A stretch of DNA of 64,000 nt from Setophaga petechia (Eukaryota > Chordata > Aves > Passeriformes > Parulidae), in NCBI GenBank assembly GCA_024362935.1, contig JANCRA010000001.1:61470930-61534929 (forward strand), in the 5' to 3' direction. This document shows, in pieces, positions 40,701 through 54,437 of this stretch. Made by a program: the position numbers and the translations under genes. Every line of letters starts with the position of its first letter. Positions within the stretch are counted from its first letter, which is position 1. The notes under the pieces were generated by a model. It ran no database searches. It saw only the letters and a list, made by a program, of their open reading frames with translations, and was not told the DNA's origin.

Positions 40701-43700
40701 GTAAATTTCATTTAAGCTGCAGTTTATCTAACTAGTGTTTTACCATCTCCCAGAGGTTTTAGTAGTCAAAAAAGGTTAAATGCATACACAAAATCTTTGG
40801 TTTATTTTCAAAATTCTTGTATTTATTTCTTTTAAACATCTGTTTTTATATTTAATCTTCCTATAACTCCTTCCCTAGTTTTGATATTTAAGTCCTTGAT
40901 CAACTTTCACCTCACCCACATCACTATTGTGCTCCTTCTGTTGCGTGGCTGAACAGTTGAGAAGGGACCAAAAATTAAATAGGATTATTCAGACCATATG
41001 TTCTCTGATTCCAATTCCCTGTAGACAGGAAGGGAAGGAGTCCAGTAATATCAAACCAAAAAAGGCCAGAATGGATTTATGGTTTATTCTTATGATTAAA
41101 TTACTTTATTTGCAAATGATGTAATATAATATGATGCACAACAAAGAACACCTCCTCACCTTCTGTGTCTTTGTCCTTTCCTCCACCCATCCTTCTGCAG
41201 CCTTATTATCTTTCTCATTCATTGAGGTCCCATCTTCTCTTATTTAATTGTAATTGCACAACAAAATTAACAGGGCTTTCAAGTCACCCACTAGTATTTT
41301 GTCATATATTTACTCTGACATATTTATACAACTGAGTAATTATGTCAGGGTCTAAAATTCTGATTTCCTCTTTTTTGGTATGGGGGTTTTTTTGGCTTTT
41401 TTTTTGTTTTGTTTTATTTTTTTGCTAAAATATTACTAGAAAACAACAAGCTTGTTTTAGGAAACTATATATTCAAATTCAATGTACAAAGAAATAAGAA
41501 TAGAAAATCCCACTGAAACTAATACAAGTCTCTAACTTGACTGCAAGAATACAGAAGTGATGAGTAACACACCATTTGTTTGCATGCTTCCAAGCCACTG
41601 CTGCATGGTCTCAGCCTGGGACTTCTGCTCTAACAAACCAACCTGGGCCTTCACTGGGCACAGATAATTTGGGCTACAAAACAAAAGTTACACACATAAC
41701 CAAGTTTGCATCAAAGACACTTGCACAACAAAAATTAAAATGCTACAGCTGCAGAAACCACAACACTTAGAACATTTAGGAAATGCACGTGGCATTTTGT
41801 AGCTCTAGGCAGCATAGTAGGTGCTTCTTTTTATTTTATTTTCGAATAAAATAGTTTCCAAATGGAATGAAAAGTGATGATAATGCTGCCAGCAGTAGCT
41901 GTTCTTAGGTCTAGCACTTAATTCACAGCCTTGGAGAAGACCCAGTGATGATATGACACCCTTGAGCCCCTGTGTCTCACTCAGCATAACAAACATGCAG
42001 CTCAAAGATGCCAATCTTACCACCCAAAATAATTTGAATTTGTATAAAATGCAGTCAAACCCAAAAATTATAATGATTTTTTTACCAGTTTTTTAGATGA
42101 TCAGATATATATAGCCACAGTTGATAGAATCCACGTGTTGAAGGATAAAGAATACACACAAAACCAGTGACTGCAGAGTCAATGATCTGTTGTAAATTCA
42201 CACTAAGCTCCTGTGAGGTTTTAATATCTTCATAGCCTGAACCTGTCTGCACTTTCTTGTAGTGATGATGACTACTTCACCATTGGCAAGGGCTCACTTA
42301 TAGCAAAACTACCCCAAAACCACAGAATATAAACAATCGAATTCAAGTCTTAGGACCTTACATTTAAGACTGCTGGGCAAGCTAACTACAGGTGTAAGAG
42401 GCTTTCCTATAATCAGCTATGTAAAAAAAGTTGTAACCATTAAATTAATCCCACACTCACATTAATATTCTCTCATGTTTACATTCAGCATGGCTTTGTG
42501 GAGTGATGGGGAACAAAAGTAAGCATTACAGTAACATTTGTATAAACTTTTGATTTATCGAAATTTTCTCAAACTAGAAAGAATGCACATGCCCACTGAA
42601 CTTTGATTATGTTAAACACCTGAGAAGAGTCAAGAAAAACTTCTTACTCCATTTACTTTTTTCACAGTTTCTTGTTTGTCTTTTCCTTGAACTGACTTGC
42701 AAAGAGAAAACATAGGAAATTATGCCAGTTCTTAATGTGGAGAGAAATGTGGGAACTAAGATATGGAAGTCCTTATATTAAAACAGAAAATTATTCTTTT
42801 GATATTCTGCTCATAGAAAGTCTATAGAAAAGGGGCCAGGATTTTCACAGAGAAGTTACAAATAAGTACAGGACTCAATTTCAGATTGAATTGAATAATT
42901 ATCTACAATTGAGACCTTCCTTCTGGTACACATCTCTATAATCTATTGCCTAATCTTAGTAAATTTTTGTTTTATCCTCTCCAAGCATAAATAAAAATCA
43001 CCTCAAGAGATGAGCAAAATGTTGATAATTGCACTTTAAATGCCTTCTCCCTTCATCTGTCTCCACTGCAAAGAACAATCAGCAAGGCTCTCTACTACAA
43101 TTACTGAGGGGAAAGAAATAATCAACTTGTTGCAAGTGGAAAGAAGACAATAAAGGAATAAAAAACCTGATTCTTACTGTGGTTGATCTTTTACAGGTGG
43201 AGATATCTGCTCTTCAAAAGAACCAGAAGTACTAGAAGTCTTCTCCTTAAATATGTCTCCTATATCAGTATAGCTGTTGGCAGGTGAAAAGTATTCTGTG
43301 TTCTCCCTTGTTCCTATTTTAGGCTTGGAAAGCACTTCCAAGGAGTGACATCGATCCATGATGTTGGATATGCCCTGAGTGTGGCTGTGGGACGTGCCAG
43401 ACCTGTCTGAGGAGTGAGCTCTTCGCAGGTAGCGGGAATGCGGCCTCTCCTCAGCAGGCTGCGTGGTTCTTCCCCTGCCACTTACTCCAGTTTCCTTTCC
43501 CTGAATTCCCCACTGTTGGAAAGAACCACTTCCATCTCCTGATGAATTATTACTGGAATTCTTGTTTGTAGGAAAAAAAGTAATTTTATTTGGGAGCGGC
43601 TGTCCAACTAACAGCTTCTTCTTTTCCTTCAAGCTACCACTGGTACCACTGGTACTGATGCTGGAAGAGCCCATGAAGGTCGTAGAGATGGTGGCATTTC

Positions 43701-46330
43701 CACTGTCCATGGAATCTTCTGAGCTTCCCAGATCTCTGCTCCGTGCAGAGCCACCCCTGGCCATAAAAGGATGATCCAAGACGGAGGAAAGGCTCAAGCG
43801 ATCCGCGGGGTTTTTGCGCAGCAGCCTGTGAATGAGGTCCTGTGCCTCTCTGGACAAGAAGGCTGGCATCTCATAATCTGCCAGCACCACTTTGTTCAGA
43901 GTGTTCCTCACCGTGTCCGTGTCAAAAGGCGGCTTGCCAATGAGCAGGGTGTAAAACATGCAGCCCAGAGACCACACGTCCGACTCCAGCCCGTGCGGGC
44001 TCCTCGTGGCGATCTCCGGGGAGATGTAATTGGGAGTTCCACACATGGTGTAATGCTTCTCATGAGGCATCTTCAGCTGAGTGGCCAAGCCAAAATCAGC
44101 AATCTTGACGTTCATGTTGCTGGTGAGTAAGATATTGGAGAGGGTGAGGTCCCGGTGCAATATTCCATGGGAATGGAGGTACAGCATGCCCGTGATAATC
44201 TGGTGCAGGAAGTGTCGTGCTGTCAAAACAAAACCAGATGTTGCACTCTTAGATTTGAAATCCTAGCTCTGAAGATGAAACTCAACTTTAAGTCTTGCTT
44301 CTATTTTTTCTTACAAAGCTGTTTAGGCACCAGACTGGTGAAACTGGAATTACCTTTCTGCTTTAAGCAAAATGGCACAACTTTGTTCTTTATACAACAC
44401 AGGAAACACAGGACTGGAAATACTTTCAATAGGCCCAAACTTTCTCAAATTAGATTCTTAAGAATTAAAGTCAGATACAAGTTAAACTAATGATGCCTTT
44501 ACAGCAATACCCCATCAATCCAATCCTGTGGCCTAGGTCCCAAAAAATCCCTATCTCTAGCAGAATCACAGAATTAAATTAGAAACTGATAGAGAAGCAG
44601 GTAAGCAGGAAACTTCTTAAATAGGTAAGAAGTTCTTCTTCCCAGTAAGAAGAACTGAGTGAAAGGTGAGCAGTGAGGTGAGTCTGGAAGCAGTAAAGGC
44701 AGAAGTTGCCTGTTTTCCTGTTCTTCTTTCCTCTTCCCAGTCTTGACTCACATTTCAACACAATTCTAAGTACAAAGGTAAGCTCTACTTTCTCTCTGCC
44801 TTCTAAGATCACCATCTTTTTATACTCCAAATTGCACAAACAGAAACAAATGTATATAGAAATGCAGGTGAATATATGCACAATAATAATCAATCTTTAG
44901 ATTATCACTTACCACAAGATTTTAAGGTACAGAAACTGTGATGGCAGCTTTAAACACTCTTCCTCTACAATTTAATATTTATTGAGTGAGCCAAAACATT
45001 AATGCAGAGGGCTCCACAGATCAAAAAAAATCTCACCTTCATCTTCTGAAAAGGGTTTCTTTCTGTTCTTTATGTATCTGCTCATTTCGCCATTGTGACA
45101 TATCTCAAGTATTAAGTACACATAGTTGCTATCTTCAAAATAGTTATAAAGCTGGAAAGAAAACCAAGGAAAAAATGAAATCCCATTTTGTAGACTCTGC
45201 AGCAAGTCCCATATACAGCCCTCTCTACAAAGCCCACGGTTCTTACCTCGAGTATAGATGGATGCTTTAGCTGACAATGTATTTTCACCTCATTCTGAAC
45301 CCTCTGTACCATTCCAACTTTGTGCATGGCTTTTTTGTCTATCTGTAAGTGGATCACAGCATAACTTAGATGTTCAGTGCATGTTTGCCTGACAATTTCT
45401 AAATATAAATTTTCACACAATTTAACTTAATGCACTCCTTTAATGAACAAGTATTATAGATAATTGGAGGAACACCACAACTGAAAGCAGTCAAGCGTTA
45501 ACATTATCAACACTAACATTTATTAATATTTTTTCTGAAATACTTAAGCAGAGAAACCTAAATCTCATTTTGCTACGCAGATAGGCTAAATGTAGTCAAC
45601 ACTAAAAAGCATTTATATTAGTTACTAAGTCTATTTGGCTGTGGTGCATCTTTCAGGATCGAGTTGCGATCTTAATGTCCGTTATTTACAAACATTCAAC
45701 CCAAACATCAGTGACCAACTGCATAACCCATTCGGTCTCTAGGGAGACGGATACTTTCTGGCCGCCTGCCTTACCATTTTGATGGCCACTTCCAGGCCGG
45801 TTTTCAGGGACACTGCTCTGTAGACCCCCGCGAAGGAGCCTTTCCCCAGGAGGTTCCCCACCTTGAAATCCTGCAAGACCAACAAACCGCGCTCGTTACC
45901 CTGGGGCTTTGTCACTCAGGCTTCGCAGCGCCCCTCCCGATGCGGACCCTCCAGGGAGTCCCCGTACGCCCGAGATCCGGACAAACCCGAGGCGAACCGG
46001 GGCTACCTGCAGGGAGCTCTCCGGGGCACAGCGGCGGCGGGGCCCGGCCGGCCCGCACAGCCACCCGCGCCGCATCCTGCTGCCGGCACCGCGCTGCCGC
46101 TGCCCGGGGCGGCGCGGCCTTCCCGCCGCCGCTCCCGCCGCGGCTCCCGGGACGCGGGATACACCCGCCCCCGGCTGCCATGGCAGCACCGCTCCCCGCC
46201 AACACGTGGGGACGGGGCGAAGGCGCGGGAGGAATGGCGCTCCCACCAACCCCCGCCGGCAGCGGGACGAGCCCGCGCCCCCAGGGGCTGCGCGCCGCAC
46301 CTCTATCCTCTCGCCGATGCAGGTCGCCAT
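34667..46330 (-). CDS. PLK4: PLK4, polo-like kinase 4, centriole duplication kinase
   Basis: Sixteen coding exons on the minus strand: 46330-46301, 45870-45775, 45342-45247, 45151-45037, 44219-43178, 41673-41573, 40331-39949, 39515-39411, 39033-38931, 38493-38344, 38021-37891, 37507-37416, 37189-37051, 36258-36118, 35232-35126, 34736-34667. They total 2901 nt, 966 aa as read (human 970). Kinase domain first: GKGSFAGV loop (19-26), Lys41, HRD 134-136, DFG 154-156, activation-loop Thr170. Then the beta-TrCP degron DSGNATIS with Ser285 and Thr289, numbered as in human. A fast-evolving linker follows, then the cryptic polo boxes that bind CEP152/CEP192 and the C-terminal polo box that binds STIL. 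PLK4 sets centriole number and limits its own level through the degron. Exon 1 encodes only [10 protein letters not shown]. The last exon is frameshifted relative to the expected C-terminus (see the separate entry). Orthology is certain. Confidence 0.97.
34904..34927. repeat. 24-bp near-perfect palindrome in PLK4 intron
   Basis: Two 11-base arms, CATTTGTTATC and GATAACAAATG, separated by CA. A third TTTGTTATC lies just to the right (near 34936). No known element recognised. Confidence 0.8.
41573..41673 (-). other. PLK4: PLK4 exon 6 (linker region)
   Basis: This exon is not obvious as an open frame. It was found by its NYLCPVK and AETMQQWLG segments, which match the mammalian linker after the kinase domain, and by the phase it restores between the large exon 5 and exon 7. 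Its donor (ATG|GTGTGT) is weak. Confidence 0.88.
41674..43177 (-). other. PLK4 intron 5, nothing recognised
   Basis: AT-rich intron with no gene or repeat family I can name; it includes minor A/T-rich low-complexity DNA. Confidence 0.5.
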
Positions 46331-46650
46331 GGCGCCGGCCGTTCTCCCTCGGGTCCCGCTACCGGTCGTGCCGAGAGCCTGGGGCGCGGTTAACCCATCA
46401 GGGCGCCCCGGGCCGCCCGCCGCGGCGCAGCCCCGCTCGCTCCCGGGCCCGGGGGCGGCCGCTCCGCGCCCCCCCCGCCGACATTTTGAAAAGTCGCGCC
46501 GTTACCCCTCGGCCCCGCCCCGACCCGGGACGAGGCTGCGTCTGACGTAAGCGCGTCACGCAGCGGCCGGGCTGGGTGGAGGCGGAGCCGCTGCGCGTGC
46601 GCGGGGAGGGGCGTGCCCGGACAGCCGTTAGGGCGCGTGCGCCGTGAGGG
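46301..46650 (-). promoter_or_regulatory. PLK4 CpG-island promoter with CRE, NRF1 and CDE/CHR-like sites
   Basis: Just upstream of the PLK4 start codon (46330) the island (about 45870-46650) carries TTTGAA at 46485-46490, which reads TTCAAA in gene orientation and lies four bases from a GGCGCG CDE-like box at 46495-46500. It also has a CRE, TGACGTAA, at 46543-46550, and two NRF1-type GCGCGTGCGC sites near 46593 and 46633. Human PLK4 has been reported to be activated through CRE and NRF1 sites and repressed by DREAM through CDE/CHR. The same set of motifs here supports conserved cell-cycle control, although the CHR orientation is unusual. Confidence 0.6.
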
Positions 46651-49600
46651 GAGCGTGTGGCGCGTCGGGCTGGGGTGTCCCACAGTGGGGGAGTCCTGGA
46701 ATGTTGCGGGGTTTGTTGGAGATCGTTGTGGTCGCAACCCCCTAGATCAAGTTATTGGAATTGGTTTAGGCTGGGGAAAAGATTTTTATTTTAATTGATT
46801 TCTATTTGTTTAGCCTGCCCTCTGAATTATCCCGCCTCATAAACATCTCGCGGGCTCCTTCTGTAGCAGGGGAATGCTCCCGATGTTATTTTCGCCACGG
46901 CAGGCATTCAGGATGAAAGGAGTGATTTAGCACTTCAGCTTCTCTAGTGTTTGCCAGCTTGTGGCTGTAAACTCAAGCAGTTCCCCCGAGACCTGCCATA
47001 TGTCATTGCTGAAATAAAATACAGCTAAAATCAAGCTGCACCTTCTCCTTCATGCACTCCTTCCTGGGTGTAAAATAGATTGTGGATAAGTGTTTGTGTT
47101 AATCGCTGAGAATCCTTACAGGGAAACTAGGAGCTGTGTGAATTAACATCACTGGCTTGAGTAACTAGGGTGGAAGATTAGTAAAAAAAGAGACTTAATT
47201 TGATTTCAAGGCTAGATTATTTGCCTGAAGAATGATGAAGGTGCAGCTCCACTCATCGTCCAGCCTGCAACGTGCAGTGAAATGATGCTTTCCTCTGTTT
47301 CATTAAAAAGGAACTGGAATCACTCTTCTGTTGTTGGGTTGCATTTATGACTGCAGGGGTCAGCATCTGCTGTGAGCAGAGCTTGTGAGACAAACCAACC
47401 ATGTAACAAATCCTTTGCTAACACTTTTTATCAGAGAGCACAGATACCTAATCTTGTTCTCAGGGCTTAAGCATTGAAAGAAATGCTATCATAAAGACTT
47501 CTTTAAAGAGTTTTAGGAGAGTAATAGCACTGCCTTGAAATAGGGCACGCAGGCCTTCCTTCAGCTTTATTGCATGACCAAAGTGTAAAGATTTAGGACA
47601 TAGCTGCATCAAGTGGAGAAGTCTGATGGGCAACACAAGTAAAAAGGAGCTGAGTAGGAAGGATGATAAAAAACAAAAGGCAGCACGAAGTTACATTTTA
47701 CAAATCGTAGTACATCGTCATTTGTTGCTCTGCAGATTTTCTTGTGTCTTGGCCACAAGGTTCCTGACACTGGTAGTTGCACTTATTTCCCATAGGTATA
47801 TTTCTTTCTTATTGCTGCTTTTCACAGACACAGGGCAGCTTTCTCAGATGTATCTCATAGTGCCAGTCTAGACAACAGAAGCTGAATCTTGGAAACATCG
47901 CTGGTGTGTCCTGGGTGGATGATGTATTCTGAGCATGTAATGATCCATCAGTCCTGGCTTCTGTTTCACCACTAGGACTTAAAAAATCAGTTAATGCATC
48001 AAATATATTTGCTTTGATGCGTTAACCTTGTATTCTAAATATTCAAATAAATGTTGCCTTGCCTTCCCCAGCATCTGTTCAGGAGATGGCTGTGACAAGG
48101 GTGTGTGTTTCAGGGGCTGGGGCAGCACAGCAGGATGGGCACTCAGCAGTTTTCCAAGGCTACCAGGGTGTGTCAGCAACGTGAGACACTCAGTGCAATT
48201 GTTGCCAACTCCTCTTGTCAAGAACAATTTATTTTTTAAAATTGAACTTTGCGGTTATACACTCACAAAACTTCAGTGGGGTATTTTCATGCCTAACACC
48301 ACTGAAATTCATGTTTTGTTTTCCTATTTATCATTACCACCCTGTGAAAGAGGAGCCCATTCCAGGTGCTGTTATAGATTGTTTGCTTCCATGTTATTCA
48401 TTCTGGAGGGTAATGCTAGAAAACTTAGGGAAGGAGAGATTTGCCCAAACCAAAACTGAATCAAATCCAGGTTATGTTTATTGTGTATTTATTGTTAATT
48501 TGCTTTATTAAAGGGAAAATACATGATCATGGAGACTTGGCTGCTTCTGTCTCTTTTACACTTAATTAAATTCTGTGTTTCTACAAAGGATATAAAATTA
48601 TATCAAATGAGAATTTGCTTTGATTTTATGCTCACTCACATGAATGCTCTTGGAGCTCACCTTTCAGCTTTGCTTTCAGAGATGAGAAACCCTGCTCTTG
48701 TCATTTAGAATTGCCTGTCTGATTAAAACTTGAGTGGTGAAAAGCAAAATTTCTGTCAGTAACAATTCATTTCCAGGCACTTGTTTACGTCTGGTATTTC
48801 AGCAGTTTGATCATGAATTTTGGAACATACTTGTTGGATGTTCACTGTTTACAGTGGTCTGCAGTCTTCATACCCTGCTTCTTAGGTTAAATGTAGTAAT
48901 GTCATAATTGCAATAAGTACATTTTACAGATGAGCAGAAAAAGGGATTTCCACTCACATATTTTATCTTAAAAGGCACTGGGCCAAAATTTGTGAGAACA
49001 AAACCTCTCTGTCTTGATTATGCCGAAGCTTGGAGTAAAACTCATTAAAAGTTTTGGCTCTGACTGTGCTCCATGAGGAGTATATCACCTATTCCTTATG
49101 GGTATTATCCACACCTTCACTGTCTGTAAATTTATTTTGTGCTCTAAGTTACAATCTAGCCAAATAATTTAGTGTTCTTCTATGACTCAGAAAATAACAT
49201 GGGAAAGAAACCAAACCAAACCAAAAAATGCTCATGGAAGGCACATTCCACCTCAGACTTAATCTGAGCTGAATTCAGCCTGGAAAAATGAGAAGACTGC
49301 AGCATCAATTTATTGCCAATGCATTTTATTCATGTTAAGGCTTCACTCTGCTGTTTCTCTCTCTTTCCATCTTGAGCATCACAATATCCAGAGGTGATGC
49401 TGGTCTCCAGTTTATCCTCAGGTGGAATGTTACCTGTTTGTCTCCTGCTCTGTAAACCTTTTCTCCTGTGTTTCTTTGCCTTTTCTCTTGGCAGCTGAGA
49501 GCCATGGTCACTGGAAATGCAGCCCTGCAGAAAGGCACTGGGTGAGGTGTGCACTCTGTGTGGTTTGGTGTCTGAGGATTTGCTGCTCTGCTGTCTTTAT

Positions 49601-51485
49601 CCTTGCCCAATGCCAGCATTGTTTCCACCTTCCTAAGAGTTTATTTAGGTGTTGGCTGGAGTTTTCCTTGGTCTCCCTTGATGAATATTCAATTGCCAGC
49701 AGTGGGTGTAGCTGCCAGTGTTGACAGCTAGTCTTACCTGCAAAGGTGGACTGCTCCCTTAGGCACAATTCCTTTGTTAATGGGGTTTCCAAGCCACATC
49801 AAACTGTGCAACAGTCATGAGAGCAATTACTGTCCTATATTTTAATGCTTTTTAAAATTTCTTCTTATTTATGTTTCCAGAACTCAGGGATTAGCACTTA
49901 CCTGCACATTGAGCTTACTGTGAGCATATGAATTTTGTCTGTATTTCACAGAATGCAAAAAGACCTCTGAATAAAAAACAACTGGATTTGAATGGCACTT
50001 TATTGCTTCCATGCAGGAAGATATAGTAAGAAACAGTTTTTATATTAAATAAATTGAGCATTCATATCTCAACAGTCTTTTAGAGTCAAAAAGCCCACAT
50101 CTTATTGAGTACAGATCTTCTTTTAAGACATCCTGGGTAAAAAGATGGAGTTAGTCTGCCTTGGTAGAACTGTTTATTCCTTCTTCTGTCAGAAGAGAAT
50201 GAATGGATTTACTCTTTGTGCTTCACACAAGCAGCAAAGGAGGAATCATCTGTACCTGTCACAGGCAGCACAGTATGAGCTGTATTTATTTGTGCTGTCA
50301 CTATATAGGATTATTCACTCAGCTGTGAGGTGTCACATGAAGCACAGAAGCTCTGTGGTGGCAATGAACAAGCTGAAGTGACCATTGCTGTATTCTGGGA
50401 TCCCAGACAACCTGTGGCATTTACATAGTCCTGGGCCATAACAACCTCAGCTTCCTCTTCCTCTAAAATAAGAGGAGCTTGGGAAAAGAGAATAAGATTT
50501 CTGTCAGTGTTAGCAATAGAACCAATCACTAACTAAATGAATGTGGCTATTTGCCATCATCTTGGCTGAAAAGAAATTTGAAGTGCTTGCTTAGACCATG
50601 CAGCTCCTCTGAAGCAATCATAGGACAGCATTTTCCAAGGACAGAAACTGTAGTGGACTATTTTCAGCTGTAAACATAAGCAGCTGTAGTTCCATTGAAA
50701 TTAGAGAAGTTGTATAGCTTGGTACAAAGGTGCAATTTGATTCCTAGTTGGGATTTAAATTTTTCAAAAGCAGGGATGTTATATTTCTTCTGTGACATTT
50801 GCACCTCAATAGTGGACAGCCTTGCTCATATTGAATAGGAGGGAAAATCAGAATAATGGGGTTTTTTCCCTCCCAGTGAAATTCACATTTGGTTTGTTTG
50901 GGTTTTTTTCTTCCCTGCATGCTCCATTCTCAGAAGTACTTTGAGTTAATTGTTTCACATCTGTGTCACTTCCATGGCAGCCACGTGTGCCTGTTTTACT
51001 GGAGCCAGAGGCTGGGCCTATGTTGGAGGATTAAGTAGCCTGTGCTGAGCTTTGTGCTGCTGTGGCTGCACCAGGACTCAAACAAGGTGGTTTCAAACTG
51101 CCAGGGGTATATCTGCAAAGTGCCTCAAGTTTGGAGGTACATGAAGCAGTGTGTTCAAAGCTTAGCTTTGAAACTCCTTTCTTAGCCAAAAGCCTGTGCT
51201 CAGCTTTAATTATTGAGCTCTTAGTTCTCCTCCCTGATATTCTCTCCTGCCAGGGAGACCGGACTGGTTTCCTTGAGAACTTTCCATGACATGTTTATTG
51301 CTGAAGTCTGACTAACAGCAGCATAGCTGCAGTGCAGTACAGTCTCTGTTTTCACTTGCAGTAGCCCAGGTTTTGCTTGTTTGGTTTTTTTAAAACTTTC
51401 TCCACTTCAGATTCCTCATGTGTCTGCTTGTAGCCGCATCTCTCTTCAGAGAGAAAAGCAAAGCACAACTTCCCAAGGATATTTT

Positions 51486-51512
51486 CTGAGGTTCACATTC
51501 TCTGAACCTCAG
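51486..51512. repeat. perfect 10-bp inverted repeat (hairpin)
   Basis: CTGAGGTTCA and TGAACCTCAG separated by seven bases, in the spacer between PLK4 and HSPA4L. It could form a stem-loop in either strand; no gene context suggests a role. Confidence 0.75.
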
Positions 51513-54176
51513 AGAAAGAAAAAACAATTCTTATCTCAGTTGCTGCTCCTCTTGTTGTTCACAAGTGGAATACATTGTAGAAGATTGTTTACCTGAGAGA
51601 AATTAGTAATTAGATTCTAGTGTGAGTGTTTTGATTCATTAACCCATTAAACCCATGTGTGTGTGTTGGGACTATCAGCTGACAGTCATGAAATTCTGAG
51701 CAGTGGAGTGAGGTTGAGTGCTTGTACAAATTCAGTTTAAATGTAGTGTAATATAGTATGGAATAATATAATATAATAAAGTAATTAATTAACCTTCTGA
51801 TATCCATAGAGTCCTCCTCTTCATTCCCCCCCTTTGTTGGGGTGCCCTAATTTGCAATAGCTGCTCAAGAGAATGACATTTCTCTCTTCAGCATGCTCAG
51901 AGGAAATACGATTTCAGATGGCAGAATCTTTGTGTTGAGACAGGGAGCTGAACAAATATCTTGAGACCTGGATCACTTTTGATGCTTTGCCTCGCACAGG
52001 AAAGGGCTGCAGCTCTCATCTGTCTGTATGATGGCGAGTTCTCCAGAGGGAACATGTTCCAGACAGAAAAAAATAACTGAAAACTTCTTCATCCTGGAAC
52101 TGACTGTGCCACTGCTGTGGTGATTGAGAAAAAAAAGATGTGGAAAAAATTGTTTCCTCACCTCCCCTACTTCTTTGGTAGTGAAATTCAGTTTATTTCA
52201 GAGAAGGAATTTTTTATTTAAATCTCTATCTTTAAGAAACAAGTCAAACTTGTTAGCCATGTGATTTAGTTTACTCATCTGTAAAAGTGACAACATGTTT
52301 GTTTCATCCTTGGCTGAAGGGAAGTCATTTGTAATATAAGTGAAGAAAAAAAAAGTTTGTTGATAGAATGATTCTGAGAAGCTGGTTATTAAATATAATC
52401 TGTTTTGAGTAAAATGCTTGGTGTGGCAGAAGGCTTTGTTGTACTGACTAACACATTTTTATGGACATTCCAACCCTCCTATGAAGTTACTGGCCTTAAG
52501 CTTATGCTACAGGAATTATTGTGTTGCTTGTGTCAGTGCTGCCAAAGGCAGGTGGGTATTTTGTTTTTACTGATTGTGTTGGACTATACTGGCAGCATTT
52601 GGTAGCCCAGTGGGACTCTACCATTTATGCCAGCATAAGCTTTTCCCCTTTCAGATCTTGTGTCCATGTTAGTGAATTAGAGAATTTGTGACTGTGTGGT
52701 ACAGTGGAGCCTGTCTGTGGATACCAGGGGTGAGCTGAGGCAGTGGCTGAGCACCAGCGCCAGGCTGACATCATGCCTGTGATATGGAAACAATGAGGTC
52801 GTGGGAATGATTTGCTCGTTTGGCTGATGCCTCTCTTGTAGGTGTCTGTGTTTGTTGCTGTATGGAACACAGCCCCAGATTGTGCCCTGTTCCTGAGCAG
52901 GACATGAACCACTCTGCAGGTTTTTCCAGATGCCTTTTCTGTGATTCTTTTGATTGTACTGCACTTGTGAGCGCTAAGTGATAGTTTCTAATAGGGAAAA
53001 CTTTTGCAAGTCAAAATAAATTCCATGAAAAAGGGTGGTCTCATTATTTGACCTGTTTATTAAGACCTAGCTTGGTCTGGAATTATCATTGAATCCATCA
53101 CACAGACTGCACACTTTCCATCTCCACTCTGTATGCTAAAATCACCATGTAAGAGTATTTTGTCCTGCCTTGATATTGTAGACAAGGCAGTGCAGGTAGA
53201 TGATGGAGTAGGTGGGGAATATTTATTGCAACAGGAGGATTTTAAAGATGTGAAAAGAGTAAGTAAAATGCAAAAAGTTAATTTTGGTCAAGGAAGGAAA
53301 CTTCTTGGGCCACATCTTCTAGTAGTATTGTCAAGACAAATGTTTCCTGTTTTGTTTTGTAATTTTATTTTCCAGGAGTAGTTCTGCTGATTGCTGCCAT
53401 GCTTCACAGGAGGAATTCAAAGCTCTGGCTAGGATTTTTGTGCTGGTCTGTTGCCTTCCTGGTGGTGTTGGCTCCTTTTCTGAAAATGTACCATGTTTTT
53501 CCCCTGCAGTAGATATTTTGTGACTCAAACGCATCACTTAATTTCACTGTCCTTCAGAGGCATAGTTAGTAACCTACATTTACTTTTGTCTGTTCAATGC
53601 TTATAAAATGCTCAGTTTTATTCCTGGAGTGTTCTCTCATGTGAGGATAAGGCTATTTATTTTCTGAAGAAATTTGCAAGTAAAATGCTCTTGACCAGTG
53701 GCTTTTAAACATTGTGTTTGCTGTAGAAGGTGTTATTTTCTTCTTTGTAATTGTAAATGCTTCAGCACCACTTAAAATCTAATTAACCTTATGAACAGAA
53801 GAGCACATTGATATTTACAGGGAGAATGAGGAATGTAGGACAGAGTTAAGCTGAGAAAGTAAAGGATAATATTTAGTTGCAGCCATGGTAATGGTCACGG
53901 GGACACTCTTGTTTCAGAAGCTCTGTGACAAACACCGTCCCTGTGAATAAATGGTTTTTATTCTGCAAGCAGCTCCTTTCTCCCTGAAACTGCACCCAGC
54001 CAGCCCCTTGAGGCAGTGTTAGGATATTACAGTTCAGAGAAGCTGGTTTTCAGGCAAATTTGAAATTTAGGGCGTCACAATGTACTGAAGCATTTTGATG
54101 GAAATACTATTAGCCTTACATCATGGCTGTGTTTTTAATTCCTTCAGAGTTTCAGCTGGCTACCTTCAGCTGACAT

Positions 54177-54437
54177 GACCCGAGGGAATGGCTTGAAGCT
54201 GTGTCAGGGGAGGGTTTGGTTGGATAATAGGAAAAGGTTCTTCACCCAGAGGGTGTCTGGACACTGAACAAGCTCCCCATGGAAGTGGCCACAGCACCAA
54301 GCCTGACAGAGTTCAAGAAGCATTGGGACAACGCTCTAGGTGGGAATGCTGGGCCAGGAGTTGGACTTGGATGATCCTTGTGGGTCCCTTTCAACTCAGG
54401 ATTAACAGGAATCACAGAATACTCTGTGATTCTTTCA
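54177..54437 (+). mobile_element. 5'-truncated CR1-type LINE tail
   Basis: The sequence runs like the 3' end of avian CR1: GGAAAAGGTTCTTCACCCAG, then a CCCCATGGAAGTGG block, then TTGGACTTGGATGATCCTTG and TGGGTCCCTTTCAACTCAGG, ending in ATTCTGTG-like octamers. Only the last ~260 bases are present, the usual 5' truncation. The terminal octamers form an inverted pair (AATCACAGA / TCTGTGATT), which is unusual for a single CR1 end. No intact reading frame remains. Confidence 0.85.

Noticed and set aside
44561..44580. CAGAATCACAGAATT resembling a reversed CR1 terminus
   Set aside because: The flanking sequence does not follow the CR1 3' consensus, so the match is too short to call.
45896..46330. 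144-codon frame beginning with the PLK4 start
   Set aside because: It is exon 1 (30 nt) reading through the donor into GC-rich intron 1; the true protein continues at 45870.
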